64,000 bases of DNA from an uncultured Hyphomicrobiales bacterium (GCA_943914405.1 CALUBX010000002.1:5467-69466); one strand, 5' to 3'; positions 1 through 10,446 are shown, counted from the first letter of the stretch. Program-made: numbers and translations. The notes: generated by a model not told the origin, from the letters alone.

Positions 1-228
1 GCATATCCACAGCTGGTTCGAGATCTGGGAGCCTAGCAAGCCACTGTAGATGCTTATATTTTTTCGATATCCCCATACTGCTGCCGGCTACCCGCTTCTA
101 TCCTCCAAGACTTTCCGCCTCAGCGGCCGATCGCCGCGTTTCCTGTCGAGGGCGTTTAATCCTTGCTACTCACCGACTCTAAGAAATAGAAAAAGATCTA
201 GATTCATTTCTTTGTTTTATGGGAGAGC
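1..228. other. Gene-free AT-rich tract next to hemE, probable edge of the chromosomal origin
   Basis: No convincing coding sequence is present. The tract holds a DnaA-box-like 9-mer at 3-11 (ATATCCACA, one mismatch to TTATCCACA), AT-rich stretches at 51-70 and 180-222, and two GANTC sites (175-179 and 201-205) of the kind methylated by CcrM. In Caulobacter, and as I recall in Sinorhizobium, the chromosomal origin lies directly upstream of hemE, and parAB lies within a few kilobases here. The tract is cut by the window edge, so the origin call is inference. Confidence 0.45.
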
Positions 229-1266
229 GTGTTGACGCGGCCAAGCCGGAAAATCCTTGAGGTGCTGGACGGAAAGACCGTCTCGCCTCCCCCCATCTGG
301 CTGATGAGACAGGCAGGCCGCTATCTCCCTGAATATCGCGAGGTTCGCGCTCAGGCAGGTGGTTTCCTCGACCTCTGTTACACGCCGGACTTTGCGGTGA
401 AGGTAACGCTCCAACCGATCCGTCGCTATGGCTTCGACGCAGCCATTCTCTTCTCCGATATCCTTGTCATACCGGATGCATTGAAGCGGAACGTTCGTTT
501 CGTTCAGGGAGAAGGGCCTCGAATGGATCCCATCGATCCTGCGGGCATCGAGGGGCTGCGGGCCGAAGGTGTGTTCGAGCATCTGGCTCCGGTGTTTGAG
601 ACGGTCGGACGCCTGCGTTCCGAACTTCCAGACCAAACCACCCTGCTCGGCTTCTGCGGCGCACCGTGGACGGTGGCGACCTATATGATCGCTGGGCACG
701 GGACTCCTGACCAGGCCCCGGCCCGGCTGTTTGCTTACAGGTACCCAGAGGCTTTCCGGCGTCTCTTAGACATGCTTGCCGAGATCTCTGCCGAATATCT
801 GATCCGGCAGATCGACGCGGGAGCCGATGCCGTGCAGATATTCGATTCCTGGGCGGGCGTGCTGGGAGAAGAGGAGTTCGAAGCCTTCTCGGCCCGGCCT
901 GTGGCGCGGATGATCGACCTGGTCCGATCCCAGCGGCCGCAGGCACGGATCATAGCGTTCGCCAAAGGAGCAGGCCTTCATCTGAAGACCTATCGCCAGA
1001 AGACGAAGGCCGACGCGATCGGCTTGGACTGGTCTGTGCCTTTATCTGTCGCTGCGGATCTGCAGAAGGATGGCCCTGTGCAGGGAAATCTCGATCCGAT
1101 GCGTTTGGTGGCGGGCGGTCAATCGCTGGATGAGGGCGTGGACGCCATTCTCGACCGATTGGGACAAGGACCGCTGATCTTCAACCTCGGCCATGGGATC
1201 ACGCCGGAAGCCGACCCTGCGCATGTATCGCGGCTCGTCAACCGGGTGCGCGGAGCAAGATCATGA
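229..1266 (+). CDS. hemE: Uroporphyrinogen decarboxylase
   Basis: This cytosolic enzyme removes the four acetate carboxyls of uroporphyrinogen III to give coproporphyrinogen III in heme synthesis. The 345-residue product has the family's usual length and both signatures: the [11 protein letters not shown] segment near residues 22-32 and [13 protein letters not shown] near 140-153. The start is GTG at 229, preceded by a purine-rich GGGAGAG at 221-227. The stop overlaps the hemJ start as ATGA, so the two heme genes are translationally coupled. The position next to a presumed origin matches other alphaproteobacteria. Identification is secure. Confidence 0.97.
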   Translation: MLTRPSRKILEVLDGKTVSPPPIWLMRQAGRYLPEYREVRAQAGGFLDLCYTPDFAVKVTLQPIRRYGFDAAILFSDILVIPDALKRNVRFVQGEGPRMDPIDPAGIEGLRAEGVFEHLAPVFETVGRLRSELPDQTTLLGFCGAPWTVATYMIAGHGTPDQAPARLFAYRYPEAFRRLLDMLAEISAEYLIRQIDAGADAVQIFDSWAGVLGEEEFEAFSARPVARMIDLVRSQRPQARIIAFAKGAGLHLKTYRQKTKADAIGLDWSVPLSVAADLQKDGPVQGNLDPMRLVAGGQSLDEGVDAILDRLGQGPLIFNLGHGITPEADPAHVSRLVNRVRGARS

Positions 1267-1802
1267 TGCACGATACCCCACCCGGTGGCCCGGGCGCAAA
1301 GGCTGCGCCGCGCGCGGCCATGGCGCTCCTGGTTTTCCTGGCGATCATTTTCCTGATCTACTGGCTGCAGCCCGACAACATCCTGCTCTACATGAAGGCT
1401 TTTCACGTCATTGCCGTGATAGCCTGGATGGCCGGCCTCCTCTACCTGCCGCGGCTTTTCATCTACCATTCGGAGGCTGAACCGGGCTCATCCCAATCCG
1501 AGACGTTCAAGGTCATGGAGAAGCGGCTTTTGAAGATCATCATGAACCCGGCCATGATGATCACCTGGGTACTCGGCTTGATCATGGCTTGGCAAGCTTT
1601 CCAGTTCGAGGGCGCATGGCTGCATGCCAAGATCCTGCTCGTGGTTCTGCTGACAGCCGTTCATGTCGTCTTCAGCCGCGCGGTGAGGACTTTTGCTGCG
1701 GATGGCCCGCGCAAGCCCGCGCGCTACTGGCGCATGATGAACGAGCTACCCACCGTGCTGATGATCCTTATTGTCATCCTCGTTGTGGTGAAGCCTTTTT
1801 AA
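1263..1802 (+). CDS. hemJ: Protoporphyrinogen IX oxidase HemJ
   Basis: HemJ is the membrane protoporphyrinogen oxidase (former UPF0093) used by most alphaproteobacteria in place of HemG or HemY. The 179-residue protein shows about five hydrophobic segments (near residues 19-36, 46-66, 98-115, 122-140 and 162-178) and the conserved histidine in the [18 protein letters not shown] stretch, a likely heme or proton ligand. It overlaps hemE by four bases and so forms a two-gene heme operon. The last helix ends at the C terminus, and rho follows after a gap of about 180 bases. Confidence 0.93.
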   Translation: MMHDTPPGGPGAKAAPRAAMALLVFLAIIFLIYWLQPDNILLYMKAFHVIAVIAWMAGLLYLPRLFIYHSEAEPGSSQSETFKVMEKRLLKIIMNPAMMITWVLGLIMAWQAFQFEGAWLHAKILLVVLLTAVHVVFSRAVRTFAADGPRKPARYWRMMNELPTVLMILIVILVVVKPF

Positions 1803-1980
1803 TTTTCTTCCCTCGTCTGCCAATGCCCTCTTGCAGCCTCCCTTCCGAACGGCTATTTTCCCGGCCACCTCATCTTCGTGGCATGCGTGTAGTCTCTCAT
1901 CGTCCCGGATCATCTTCCGCGGTAGCGAATTCACCGACACGCCTATTTCTCCCCCAATTCTCCAGTGTGGTCCTCTCTTC

Positions 1981-3246
1981 ATGGCTGAAATGAAGCTTCA
2001 AGAACTCAAGAGCAAGTCGCCAACAGACTTGCTGACCTTTGCCGAATCGCTCGAGGTCGAGAACGCCAGCACGATGCGCAAGCAGGAGCTGATGTTCGCC
2101 ATTCTCAAGGTTCTGGCCAGCCAGGACGTCGAGATTATTGGCGAAGGCGTTGTTGAGGTTCTGCAGGACGGCTTTGGTTTCCTACGATCCGCTAACGCGA
2201 ACTATCTCCCTGGCCCGGACGACATCTACATCTCGCCCTCGCAGATCCGGCGCTTCTCACTGAAGACCGGCGACACTGTGGAAGGCCCGATTCGAGGTCC
2301 CAAAGAGGGCGAACGCTATTTTGCCCTGCTCAAGGTCAATACGATCAATTTCGACGACCCTGAGAAGATCCGCCACAAGGTCCATTTCGACAATTTGACG
2401 CCGCTCTATCCGAACGAGCGGTTTAAGATGGAACTGGATATCCCGACCTCCCGCGACCTGTCTGCCCGTGTGATCGATCTTGTGGCACCGCTTGGCAAGG
2501 GTCAGCGCGGTCTGATTGTCGCGCCGCCGCGTACGGGTAAGACGGTCCTTCTTCAGAACATTGCTCACTCGATCACCGCCAATCACCCCGAATGCTATCT
2601 GATCGTGCTGCTGATCGACGAGCGGCCGGAAGAAGTGACGGACATGCAGCGATCGGTGAAGGGTGAGGTCGTGTCTTCGACCTTCGACGAGCCTGCGGTG
2701 CGCCACGTGCAGGTCGCGGAAATGGTCATCGAGAAGGCCAAGCGCCTTGTCGAGCATGGCCGTGACGTGGTCATCCTGCTCGACTCCATTACGCGCCTCG
2801 GGCGAGCCTATAACACCGTCGTCCCGTCGTCTGGCAAGGTCCTGACCGGTGGTGTGGATGCCAATGCGCTTCAGCGTCCGAAGCGCTTCTTCGGTGCTGC
2901 TCGTAATATCGAGGAAGGTGGATCTCTCACCATTATTGCCACCGCCCTGATCGATACGGGCAGCCGAATGGACGAGGTGATCTTCGAAGAATTCAAGGGT
3001 ACAGGTAACTCGGAAATCGTGCTGGACCGCAAGGTTGCGGATAAGCGAATCTTCCCTGCCATGGATATCCTTAAGTCCGGTACCCGTAAGGAAGATCTGC
3101 TGGTTCCACGGCAGGACCTTCAGAAGATCTTTGTCCTTCGCCGTATTCTGGCCCCGATGGGCACGACGGATGCGATCGAGTTTCTGATCGACAAGTTGAA
3201 GCAGACCAAGAACAATGGCGACTTCTTCGACTCGATGAATACTTGA
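1981..3246 (+). CDS. rho: Transcription termination factor Rho
   Basis: Rho is a hexameric RNA-dependent ATPase that loads on rut RNA and ends transcription. The chosen ATG at 1981 gives 421 residues, the normal length in Rhizobiaceae. The frame is open back to 1831, but that extension lacks family character. Visible motifs are the cold-shock-like primary RNA-binding segment with GFGFLRS near residue 64, the Walker A loop PPRTGKT near 182-188, Walker [11 protein letters not shown] near 261-270, and the Q/R-loop stretch around [16 protein letters not shown]. The 178-base leader after hemJ may carry autoregulatory sequence. A stem-loop terminator follows. Confidence 0.97.
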   Translation: MAEMKLQELKSKSPTDLLTFAESLEVENASTMRKQELMFAILKVLASQDVEIIGEGVVEVLQDGFGFLRSANANYLPGPDDIYISPSQIRRFSLKTGDTVEGPIRGPKEGERYFALLKVNTINFDDPEKIRHKVHFDNLTPLYPNERFKMELDIPTSRDLSARVIDLVAPLGKGQRGLIVAPPRTGKTVLLQNIAHSITANHPECYLIVLLIDERPEEVTDMQRSVKGEVVSSTFDEPAVRHVQVAEMVIEKAKRLVEHGRDVVILLDSITRLGRAYNTVVPSSGKVLTGGVDANALQRPKRFFGAARNIEEGGSLTIIATALIDTGSRMDEVIFEEFKGTGNSEIVLDRKVADKRIFPAMDILKSGTRKEDLLVPRQDLQKIFVLRRILAPMGTTDAIEFLIDKLKQTKNNGDFFDSMNT

Positions 3247-3274
3247 TCCTTAGCCGGATTCTGGATCAAAACAG

Positions 3275-3306
3275 AGCGCTCGGGAAACCGGGCGCTTTCG
3301 AGTTTT
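3275..3306 (+). terminator. Stem-loop terminator after rho
   Basis: A 9-bp stem (AGCGCTCGG with CCGGGCGCT, one G-U pair) closed by a GAAA tetraloop spans 3275-3296. It is followed by a T-containing tail (TTCGAGTTTT). It lies between the rho stop and the mnmE start. Confidence 0.75.
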
Positions 3307-3322
3307 ACGGCGGACATCAGCC

Positions 3323-4630
3323 ATGGAATCTCATCCGAACGATACCATTTTCGCCCTTTCCAGCGGCGCACTCCCCGCCGGCATTGCTGTGGTGAGGCTC
3401 AGCGGGCCGCAGGCTTTCGGCATCGCCGCGACGATGGCTGGCCCTATCTCACCTAGCGCGAAGGCATCGTTACGGACGATCAGATCACGGGACGGTTCCG
3501 TCCTCGACCAAGGCCTTGTTCTCGGCTTTCAGGCACCCCACTCTTTCACCGGCGAGGATTGTGTCGAACTTCATCTTCACGGAAGCCGTGCCGTGGTTGC
3601 AACCATATCGGCTGAGCTTGCATCGTTCGCTGGCGTTAGAATGGCTGAGGCCGGTGAGTTTTCAAGACGTGCATTCGATAATGGCAAGCTTGATCTGGTC
3701 GAGATCGAAGGGCTTGCTGACCTCATCGCTGCCGAAACGGAAATGCAACGCCGACTGGCGATCGAGCAGAGCTTTGGGAACCAGTCCCTCCGTTATATGG
3801 AATGGGCGGAGCGCCTGACCCGCGCCCGCGCCCTCATTGAAGCGGAACTGGACTTCGCCGATGAAGAGGATGTGCCTGGATCGGTTTCCGATCGGGTTTG
3901 GGCTGATGTGGCCGGTCTTCAGACCGAATTGATTGAACATTTGGCTGCTTCGCGGGGTGGCGAAATCATCCGCGACGGGTTCAAAGTCGTACTGATGGGA
4001 CCTCCGAACGCGGGTAAGTCAAGCCTTCTGAATGCCTTAGCCCGGAGAGATGTAGCGATCGTGACCGACATCGCGGGTACGACGCGGGATATCCTGCATG
4101 TCGATCTCGATATGGACGGATACCTTGTGCGTTTCTTCGATACCGCCGGGCTCCGAGATAGCGACGATGCGATCGAGCGCGAAGGTATCCGCCGGGCAAA
4201 GTTGGCGATAGAGGGCGCTGATCTGGTTTTAAGCCTGCATGGTATCGATTCGGCACCGCAACGAATAGATAAGTTGCTTTCGACGAAGACGATTAACGTG
4301 GGGACCAAGCGCGACATTTACGGGACATCGCCAGTCTTTGATGTCTGCATCTCAGTGGTCACCGGTGAAGGTTTGGACGATTTGCGGGGGCTGATTCTTG
4401 GCCAACTCCGTGTGTGTTGGTCGGGATCTATGGTACCGAACCGCCAGAGACATTTGCAGCACCTCAAACTGGCTTCCAATTTTATCGACGAAGCGTTAAG
4501 TGGCTCGCAACTGGATCTGCAGGCGGAAAGCCTGCGCGCAGCTGCATCGTCGCTGGGGCGGATAACCGGTCGTGTCGATGTCGAGCAATTGCTCGGTCTC
4601 ATATTTTCGCAGTTCTGTATTGGCAAATGA
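3323..4630 (+). CDS. mnmE: tRNA modification GTPase MnmE (TrmE)
   Basis: MnmE works with MnmG to add the carboxymethylaminomethyl group to wobble uridine 34 of certain tRNAs. The 435-residue product has the N-terminal folate-binding domain, a G domain with the P-loop GPPNAGKSS near residues 226-234, DTAG near 273, and a G4 motif TKRD near 328 in place of NKxD. It ends in the diagnostic CIGK, whose cysteine is needed for modification. The start is the ATG following GCGGACATCAGCC. The stop codon is embedded in a parS-like palindrome, and mnmG begins 39 bases later. Confidence 0.96.
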   Translation: MESHPNDTIFALSSGALPAGIAVVRLSGPQAFGIAATMAGPISPSAKASLRTIRSRDGSVLDQGLVLGFQAPHSFTGEDCVELHLHGSRAVVATISAELASFAGVRMAEAGEFSRRAFDNGKLDLVEIEGLADLIAAETEMQRRLAIEQSFGNQSLRYMEWAERLTRARALIEAELDFADEEDVPGSVSDRVWADVAGLQTELIEHLAASRGGEIIRDGFKVVLMGPPNAGKSSLLNALARRDVAIVTDIAGTTRDILHVDLDMDGYLVRFFDTAGLRDSDDAIEREGIRRAKLAIEGADLVLSLHGIDSAPQRIDKLLSTKTINVGTKRDIYGTSPVFDVCISVVTGEGLDDLRGLILGQLRVCWSGSMVPNRQRHLQHLKLASNFIDEALSGSQLDLQAESLRAAASSLGRITGRVDVEQLLGLIFSQFCIGK

Positions 4631-4643
4631 TTCACGTGAAACG
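4628..4643. promoter_or_regulatory. parS-like palindrome at the mnmE stop / mnmG leader
   Basis: TGATTCACGTGAAACG matches the ParB target TGTTTCACGTGAAACA at 14 of 16 positions, with a perfect 10-bp palindromic core (TTCACGTGAA). It overlaps the mnmE stop and lies about 2.5 kb from parA. Binding by ParB is inference. Confidence 0.65.
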
Positions 4644-4669
4644 GTCGCCGGCCGACGTGAGGAGCACAA

Positions 4670-6541
4670 ATGACATATGATGTGATCGTCATCGGTGGAG
4701 GACACGCGGGAGCCGAGGCGGCAAGCGCGGCCGCTCGAACTGGTGCCAAAACAGCTTTGATCACCCATCGCGCCGATACAATCGGCGTGATGTCTTGCAA
4801 CCCGGCCATCGGGGGCCTTGGCAAAGGTCATCTGGTGCGGGAGGTGGACGCGCTGGATGGCCTCATGGGAAGAGCCGCCGATGCGGCAGGAATCCAGTTC
4901 AGGCTCTTGAACCGCAAGAAGGGTCCCGCTGTGAGAGGCCCCCGCACTCAGGCGGATCGCAGGCTATACCGCGCCGCTATGCAGGATTTCATGCTCCATC
5001 ACTTCAACCTGGATGTTATCGAAGGCGATGCCCACGATCTTGATATTGTGGAAGGGCGGGTCCAAGCCGTTATCATGAAAGACGGCCGTCGATTCACTTC
5101 CGGAACGGTCGTGCTGACAACGGGAACTTTTCTCCGTGGCCTTATCCATATGGGCAACGAAAAGGTACCCGCGGGTCGCTTGGGTGAGGATCCGTCCGTT
5201 GGACTTTCCGCTACTCTAGCTCGTTATCACCTCGCGCTCGGCCGGCTAAAAACAGGAACACCCGCACGGCTTGACGGCCGGACGATAGACTGGGCTGCCT
5301 TGGATAAGCAGGAAGCTGACGACGTCCCTGTTCCTTTTTCCTTCATGACGGATTCGATCACGACGCCACAAATAGCCTGCGGCGTCACTCGCACCAATGA
5401 GAAGACCCACAAGATCATCAGCGACAATATCCGTCTGTCGGCCATGTATTCAGGTCAGATCGAAGGAGTTGGACCGCGCTATTGCCCATCTATCGAGGAC
5501 AAGATCGTTCGCTTCGGTGAGCGCGATGGACATCAGATTTTTCTGGAGCCTGAGGGCTTGGATGATGTCTCCGTTTATCCAAACGGAATTTCGACTTCGC
5601 TACCGGCCGAGGTGCAGGACGAATTCATTCGCTCGATCGCAGGCCTTGAGCGAGTCCAGATCCTTCAGCACGGCTATGCGATCGAATATGATTTTGTTGA
5701 TCCGCGGGAACTAAGCGCCACGTTGGAAGTGAAGAAAATAGCTGGGCTGTTCCTGGCTGGACAAATCAACGGCACGACGGGATACGAAGAAGCAGCTGCA
5801 CAAGGGCTCGTTGCTGGCTTGAACGCTTCGCGTCGGTCGGCAGGCCAAGATGGCCGAATCTTCAGCCGCGCTGAGTCCTATATTGGCGTGATGATTGACG
5901 ATCTGACCTCGCGAGGCGTCTCAGAACCCTATCGCATGTTTACGTCACGTGCCGAGTACCGCCTGTCTTTGCGAGCCGATAACGCTGACCTCAGACTGAC
6001 ATCTGTTGGTGTCGAAATGGGTCTGGTCGGGCTGGAACGACAGAGGAAGTTCGAGCGGTATCAAGCAGGAATTGATCAAGGAAGAGCCCTCCTGAAGTCA
6101 CTTAGCATCACGCCGGCGGAAGCCGCGCGGAAGGGCCTGAACCTTAATCAGGATGGTCAGCGCCGTACTGCATTCGACCTGTTGTCTTATCCAGATATGG
6201 CTGTGGAAGATTTGCTCGCTATATGGCCCGACTTCAAAGCGCTGGATGGCCGCGTCAAGGAGGCCTTGGAAATCGAAGCAGTGTATTCGGTCTATATGGA
6301 TCGCCAGCAGTCCGATATTGCAGCGACGCAGCGGGATGAGTCAGTTGTAATACCCGAGGATTTCTACTTCAGCGGGGTGGCGGGCCTGACGAACGAGCTG
6401 AAGGCAAAGCTAACCGCAGCCAAGCCGGCTAATCTTGCACAAGCCGCCAAGGTAGATGGAATGACCCCGGCAGCGCTGGCGTTGATCTTGGCACTGGTAC
6501 GAAAGGGCGCCGCTTCGACGCAGCGTCACCGGGTCATGTGA
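4670..6541 (+). CDS. mnmG: tRNA uridine-5-carboxymethylaminomethyl(34) synthesis enzyme MnmG (GidA)
   Basis: This FAD enzyme is the partner of MnmE in wobble-uridine modification. The 623-residue product shows the N-terminal dinucleotide fold [14 protein letters not shown] (residues 5-18), the [14 protein letters not shown] stretch near 43-56, and the C-terminal GidA signature [13 protein letters not shown] near 366-378. The start codon follows a GAGGAGC ribosome-binding site. rsmG begins at the very next base after the stop, so mnmE-mnmG-rsmG-parA-parB read as one compact, origin-proximal cluster. Confidence 0.97.
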   Translation: MTYDVIVIGGGHAGAEAASAAARTGAKTALITHRADTIGVMSCNPAIGGLGKGHLVREVDALDGLMGRAADAAGIQFRLLNRKKGPAVRGPRTQADRRLYRAAMQDFMLHHFNLDVIEGDAHDLDIVEGRVQAVIMKDGRRFTSGTVVLTTGTFLRGLIHMGNEKVPAGRLGEDPSVGLSATLARYHLALGRLKTGTPARLDGRTIDWAALDKQEADDVPVPFSFMTDSITTPQIACGVTRTNEKTHKIISDNIRLSAMYSGQIEGVGPRYCPSIEDKIVRFGERDGHQIFLEPEGLDDVSVYPNGISTSLPAEVQDEFIRSIAGLERVQILQHGYAIEYDFVDPRELSATLEVKKIAGLFLAGQINGTTGYEEAAAQGLVAGLNASRRSAGQDGRIFSRAESYIGVMIDDLTSRGVSEPYRMFTSRAEYRLSLRADNADLRLTSVGVEMGLVGLERQRKFERYQAGIDQGRALLKSLSITPAEAARKGLNLNQDGQRRTAFDLLSYPDMAVEDLLAIWPDFKALDGRVKEALEIEAVYSVYMDRQQSDIAATQRDESVVIPEDFYFSGVAGLTNELKAKLTAAKPANLAQAAKVDGMTPAALALILALVRKGAASTQRHRVM

Positions 6542-7168
6542 ATGCGGCTGAACGGGGTAAGTGTTTCACGTGAAACGCAAGAGCGGCTTGACCATTTTGC
6601 AAACCTTTTCCAGAAGTGGGCGAAGAGGATAAATCTTGTTGCGCCATCTACTCTGGATGAGCTCTGGCGGCGGCACATTTCGGACAGCATCCAGATATTT
6701 CAGCTGTCGAACCGTCCACTGATTTGGGCGGATCTTGGATCGGGGGGTGGCTTCCCCGGGATTGTCACGGCCATATGTCTGGCAGAGCTGAGAGATGGGT
6801 GGGTTCATCTCGTGGAAAGCAATCAGAAAAAAGCAGCTTTCTTGCGTGTGGCGCTGAGTGAAACGGGCGCGCGCGGTTCAGTTCATCCGGTTCGCATCGA
6901 GAATGCCTATGAGCAGGCGCCCTCTTGCACCAGAATTTCTGCAAGAGCATTGGCCGACTTGGACCTGCTCCTTGAATACTCGCTTCCCTGGATGATTCAG
7001 CAAGATGCTCGCGCCTTTTTTCACAAAGGCAGGGATTACGCTCGTGAGGTTGATAAAGCGAATAGTCGTTGGGAATTCGATCTGGTAAAACATAGAAGTG
7101 TTGTTGAGCCGGACTCGGTCATTCTTGAGATTTCTGGACTTAGCCACCGCGGTAGCGAGCCCAACTAG
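6542..7168 (+). CDS. rsmG: 16S rRNA (guanine(527)-N7)-methyltransferase RsmG (GidB)
   Basis: RsmG methylates G527 of 16S rRNA. The 208-residue product carries the SAM-binding loop [13 protein letters not shown] near residues 60-72 and the [15 protein letters not shown] segment typical of the family. The start immediately abuts the mnmG stop. Codons 7-12 (the VSRET peptide) encode a near-perfect parS palindrome, so the N terminus is probably constrained by ParB binding as well as by protein function. parA follows 7 bases later. Confidence 0.95.
   Translation: MRLNGVSVSRETQERLDHFANLFQKWAKRINLVAPSTLDELWRRHISDSIQIFQLSNRPLIWADLGSGGGFPGIVTAICLAELRDGWVHLVESNQKKAAFLRVALSETGARGSVHPVRIENAYEQAPSCTRISARALADLDLLLEYSLPWMIQQDARAFFHKGRDYAREVDKANSRWEFDLVKHRSVVEPDSVILEISGLSHRGSEPN
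6562..6577. promoter_or_regulatory. parS centromere site within rsmG
   Basis: TGTTTCACGTGAAACG matches the parS consensus at 15 of 16 bases and is palindromic over 14 bases. It lies inside the 5' end of rsmG, 600 bases upstream of parA. Intragenic parS sites near parAB are well known in other bacteria. Confidence 0.88.
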
Positions 7169-7175
7169 GTGCGGC

Positions 7176-7964
7176 ATGGATAGAAACCGGATTATCACGA
7201 TCGCAAATCAAAAGGGCGGCGTCGGCAAGACGACCACTGCCATCAATCTCGCAACCGCGCTTGCGGCAATCGGCGAGCGAGTATTGATCATTGATCTGGA
7301 CCCCCAGGGAAATGCCAGCACCGGACTCGGGATTGATAGGAAGGATCGGAAGGTTTCGTCCTATGATCTCCTGATGGGATACAATACGATTGGCGAGACC
7401 GCTCTGGAGACGGCGGTTCCCAACCTCTCGATTGTGCCATCGACGATGGATCTCCTCGGCTTCGAAATGGAGATCTCGCAGGACTCCGATCGTGCATTCA
7501 AGCTGCGGCGGGCATTGGCGACGGCGGAAGCCATGTCCTTCAGCTATATTCTTCTCGACTGCCCTCCGTCCTTCAACTTGTTGACAATGAATGCAATGGC
7601 AGCTGCGCATGCCGTGCTGGTACCTCTGCAGTGTGAATTCTTTGCGCTGGAAGGCTTGAGCCAACTGCTGGAGACAGTTGATCAAGTTCGTCGGACGGTT
7701 AATCCTAGCCTGGATATACAGGGCATCGTGCTGACAATGTTCGATGCTCGAAACAATCTGGCTCAGCAGGTGGTATCGGATGTCCGTACCTATCTCGGCG
7801 AGAAGGTCTACCACACACTGATCCCGCGGAACGTGCGCGTCTCGGAGGCTCCCTCACATGGAAAGCCGGCGATTCTTTACGACCTGAAATGTGCCGGCAG
7901 CCAGGCCTATCTTCAATTGGCTTCGGAGGTCATTCAGCGCGAGCGTCGCCGTAAGGCAGCATAA
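7176..7964 (+). CDS. parA: Chromosome-partitioning ATPase ParA
   Basis: ParA forms the dynamic, nucleoid-bound ATP gradient that moves ParB-parS complexes. I start at ATG 7176, which gives 262 residues. The frame is open further upstream within rsmG, but the deviant Walker A motif KGGVGKTTT then sits at residues 12-20, as expected for a chromosomal ParA (Soj class) without an extra DNA-binding domain. DLDPQGNAS and the Walker B-like ILLDCPPS follow. It is separated from rsmG by 7 bases and from parB by 14 bases. Confidence 0.96.
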   Translation: MDRNRIITIANQKGGVGKTTTAINLATALAAIGERVLIIDLDPQGNASTGLGIDRKDRKVSSYDLLMGYNTIGETALETAVPNLSIVPSTMDLLGFEMEISQDSDRAFKLRRALATAEAMSFSYILLDCPPSFNLLTMNAMAAAHAVLVPLQCEFFALEGLSQLLETVDQVRRTVNPSLDIQGIVLTMFDARNNLAQQVVSDVRTYLGEKVYHTLIPRNVRVSEAPSHGKPAILYDLKCAGSQAYLQLASEVIQRERRRKAA

Positions 7965-7978
7965 TATAGGGCATAGAT

Positions 7979-8857
7979 ATGGTTGATGATCCCTCAAAGC
8001 GCCGGCTTGGCCGCGGCCTTGCTGCCCTGATCGGTGAGATGGACCAGCCTCTTCCCGTGGATGGGGCGCCGAAGAGTGTCAATCCTGACAGGATGGTGCC
8101 GATCGAGCAGGTGTCGCGCAACCCGAAGAACCCGCGCCGTTACTTCGATGAGAACGACTTGCAGGATCTCTCCAGTTCGATCCGGCAGCATGGCATCGTG
8201 CAGCCGGTCGTCGTTCGTTCACAGGGTGACCGGTATGAGATTATTGCCGGGGAGCGTCGCTGGAGAGCCGCCCAGCTAGCTGGCCTAATCGAGATTCCGG
8301 TTATCGTGCGGGATGTTGACGATCGCACAGCTCTTGAAATCGCCATCGTTGAAAACGTTCAGCGAGCTGACCTCAATCCGCTCGAAGAGGCGCTCGGTTA
8401 TGACCAACTGATTGCTGAACACGGCTACACACAGAACGACTTGGGTGAGATCATCGGCAAAAGCCGCAGTCATGTTGCGAACAGCCTGCGCCTGCTCAAG
8501 CTTCCCGACCCCGTCCGTGATATGCTCGCTGCGGGCGCTTTGTCTGCGGGTCATGCGCGAGCGCTCGTTACAACCTCTGACCCTGCGGCACTGGCGCGAA
8601 CGATCGTTGCCAAAGGAATGTCCGTCCGTGATGCGGAGCGCTTGGCGCAGAACGACATCAAGAGCCGAGCTCAAGGCTCTTCGCCGGCGAAGTCAGCCGA
8701 GAAAGATTCCGATACGCTGGCGCTGGAACGGACCCTTACCGATGCGCTGGGTCTTGAGGTGAAGATTAACCACAGGGGCGGAAGCGGCCAGATCCGCATC
8801 AACTACCGCACGCTTGAGCAACTCGAAGACATCTGCAGGCTCTTGGAGCGCAAGTAA
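7979..8857 (+). CDS. parB: Chromosome-partitioning protein ParB
   Basis: ParB is the CTP-dependent clamp that loads at parS and spreads. The 292-residue product has an N-terminal ParA-activating segment (RRLGRGLAALIG, residues 6-17), the CTP-binding motif GERRWRAAQ near 90-98, and a helix-turn-helix region around LGEIIGKSRSHVANSLRLLKLP near 152-173. The C-terminal dimerization tail ends at 292. The parS-like sites at 4628, 6562 and possibly 15650 are its likely targets. It converges tail to tail on holA with no gap. Confidence 0.96.
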   Translation: MVDDPSKRRLGRGLAALIGEMDQPLPVDGAPKSVNPDRMVPIEQVSRNPKNPRRYFDENDLQDLSSSIRQHGIVQPVVVRSQGDRYEIIAGERRWRAAQLAGLIEIPVIVRDVDDRTALEIAIVENVQRADLNPLEEALGYDQLIAEHGYTQNDLGEIIGKSRSHVANSLRLLKLPDPVRDMLAAGALSAGHARALVTTSDPAALARTIVAKGMSVRDAERLAQNDIKSRAQGSSPAKSAEKDSDTLALERTLTDALGLEVKINHRGGSGQIRINYRTLEQLEDICRLLERK

Positions 8858-9895
8858 TCAGGCGCGACGCCGCGTTTGACCCGCTATCGCCATGAGAGCG
8901 TCCAATGCGATGCTTGGCTCCAGGTTCTGTCGCTGGCGGCTGCTAAGAACGGCCGCCTGTAAACGAGCGGTGGCACGAGCAGCCGAAACAGCATCCCAGT
9001 CTTTCAACGCTCTCTCAATCAGCGGTTTACGCTTGAAGTGGATATGCCGCCCTAGCGTCATCATCACCTGAGCAGGCTGGAGGCGTTTGTCATCCATTTC
9101 CGCGCGCATCAGGTCGATCATCTGCATCTGCCTGAGACAGGATTGGAGAATGAGGAAGATTGGCGTCTTGGACGTCATGACCTTTTGAAGGGCGCGGCTG
9201 AGCGCGGCCATATCACCGCTCAGAGCCGCATCCACGGCCTCGTCGGCGGAGACACTGCTGGCATCGCCGATAATGTCCTCAACGTGCCGCTCGTCTACTG
9301 TGCCGGCGCCACGACAATAGAGGGCGAGTTTCCTGATTTCATTCCGTGAGGCTATGCGGTCTCCGCCTAGAAGCTCGACGAGTTGAGCCCTGGCAGCGGG
9401 CGTAATGCGAAGCCCTTCAGCCTCAAGTTCAGCATCGATCAAGGCCTGCAGCGCACGACCGTCATCCGCGTAACACGGAACGATGGCAATATTCTTAGCC
9501 GGCTCTGCGATCTTCCTTAGACCACTCCCCTTTTTCAGGTCGCCAGCCTCGATGATCAAAGTGTTTGCCGGTGCAGGGCTATCGGCCAGAATTTGCACGC
9601 TGTCCAGAAGAGCCTTTTCGTTAGCAGCGCCTTTCAGCCAGACAAGCTTGCTGCCGCCGAAGAGGCCGAGAGCGTTGACCTCGTCCATGAGCCGTCCCGG
9701 GTCGCCGGCCAGGTCGGTAACGTCAAGTTTCAACAGCGAGAACGGGTCGTCAGCGGCAACGCCGGACTGGTTGGCAATTGCGGCTGCGCGTTCCGAGACC
9801 AGGCCTCGGTCTGGACCGTAGAACACGAAGATCTTGTAGAGTTCGAACCCTCTTTTCAGAAAGCGATCGAACTCGTGGGACTTTACTTCTGCCAT
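8858..9895 (-). CDS. holA: DNA polymerase III delta subunit HolA
   Basis: HolA is the clamp-loader subunit that opens the beta ring. The 345-residue length fits the alphaproteobacterial family. The N-terminal AAA-like fold around YKIFVFYGPDRGLVSERA lacks a functional P-loop, as is normal for delta, and the C-terminal collar domain contains FLILQSCLRQMQMID. Its start overlaps the end of lptE by 13 bases, placing it in a leuS-lptE-holA operon on the minus strand. Overall homology rather than a single catalytic motif supports the call. Confidence 0.92.
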   Translation of the reverse strand: MAEVKSHEFDRFLKRGFELYKIFVFYGPDRGLVSERAAAIANQSGVAADDPFSLLKLDVTDLAGDPGRLMDEVNALGLFGGSKLVWLKGAANEKALLDSVQILADSPAPANTLIIEAGDLKKGSGLRKIAEPAKNIAIVPCYADDGRALQALIDAELEAEGLRITPAARAQLVELLGGDRIASRNEIRKLALYCRGAGTVDERHVEDIIGDASSVSADEAVDAALSGDMAALSRALQKVMTSKTPIFLILQSCLRQMQMIDLMRAEMDDKRLQPAQVMMTLGRHIHFKRKPLIERALKDWDAVSAARATARLQAAVLSSRQRQNLEPSIALDALMAIAGQTRRRA

Positions 9896-10446
9896 ACGGT
9901 CTGCGGCTGCGGCTCTTTGGAAAGCGCAATCGCGATCTCGGCTCTGATGAACTCCGCGGCCTCGCGCGCGGCGCGATTTTCAGCATCACGGATGGAGCGC
10001 AACTTCGCAAAGCTCTGGCCAGATACATCGATCTGCGAGACCACCTCGCGGGTAGCGGTCTTGATGACCTGGCTGTCGCGTATGCGAGTAAGCGTATAGG
10101 TGACCGTCAGCTCCACGCGGCCGGCGACCGGCGTGCGTGTCACGGAAACGCTGTTATCGTCCGTGGTGATATCGAGAATGCTTGACGCTGAACTCTTAGC
10201 CGTCAGCGTGACCTCATATTCCGGATTGAGCGGCTCGCCGGCACCACCGGCGGCCAGTAACACCAGGTTGTTGCGTACCACCTGCTCGACCCGGTTATGC
10301 GGGTCTGCGAATCCCACCTTTGTCAGGCGCTCGCCAATTCCGGAGCTTTGCGAATAGAGCGGACGCACCTGGCAGCCGCTGAGAAGAAGGAGAGCCCCGG
10401 CAGTCAATGCAAGGACGATACGGCGAGCGGGACGGTCAGGCGACAA
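9883..10446 (-). CDS. lptE: LPS-assembly lipoprotein LptE
   Basis: LptE is the outer-membrane lipoprotein that plugs LptD in lipopolysaccharide export. The 187-residue precursor has a hydrophobic signal sequence ending in the lipobox LSGC, with the lipidated cysteine at residue 25, followed by VRPLY, a stretch typical of alphaproteobacterial LptE. It overlaps leuS upstream by 11 bases and holA downstream by 13, the conserved leuS-lptE-holA order. The sequence is poorly conserved beyond the lipobox, so the assignment rests partly on context. Confidence 0.88.
   Translation of the reverse strand: MSPDRPARRIVLALTAGALLLLSGCQVRPLYSQSSGIGERLTKVGFADPHNRVEQVVRNNLVLLAAGGAGEPLNPEYEVTLTAKSSASSILDITTDDNSVSVTRTPVAGRVELTVTYTLTRIRDSQVIKTATREVVSQIDVSGQSFAKLRSIRDAENRAAREAAEFIRAEIAIALSKEPQPQTVWQK

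Noticed and set aside
1831..1980. N-terminal extension of the rho frame
   Set aside because: The extension is not rho-like, and ATG 1981 gives the exact family length of 421 residues.
7098..7175. Longer parA frame starting inside rsmG
   Set aside because: ATG 7176 lies just after the rsmG stop and gives a Walker A motif at the usual position.
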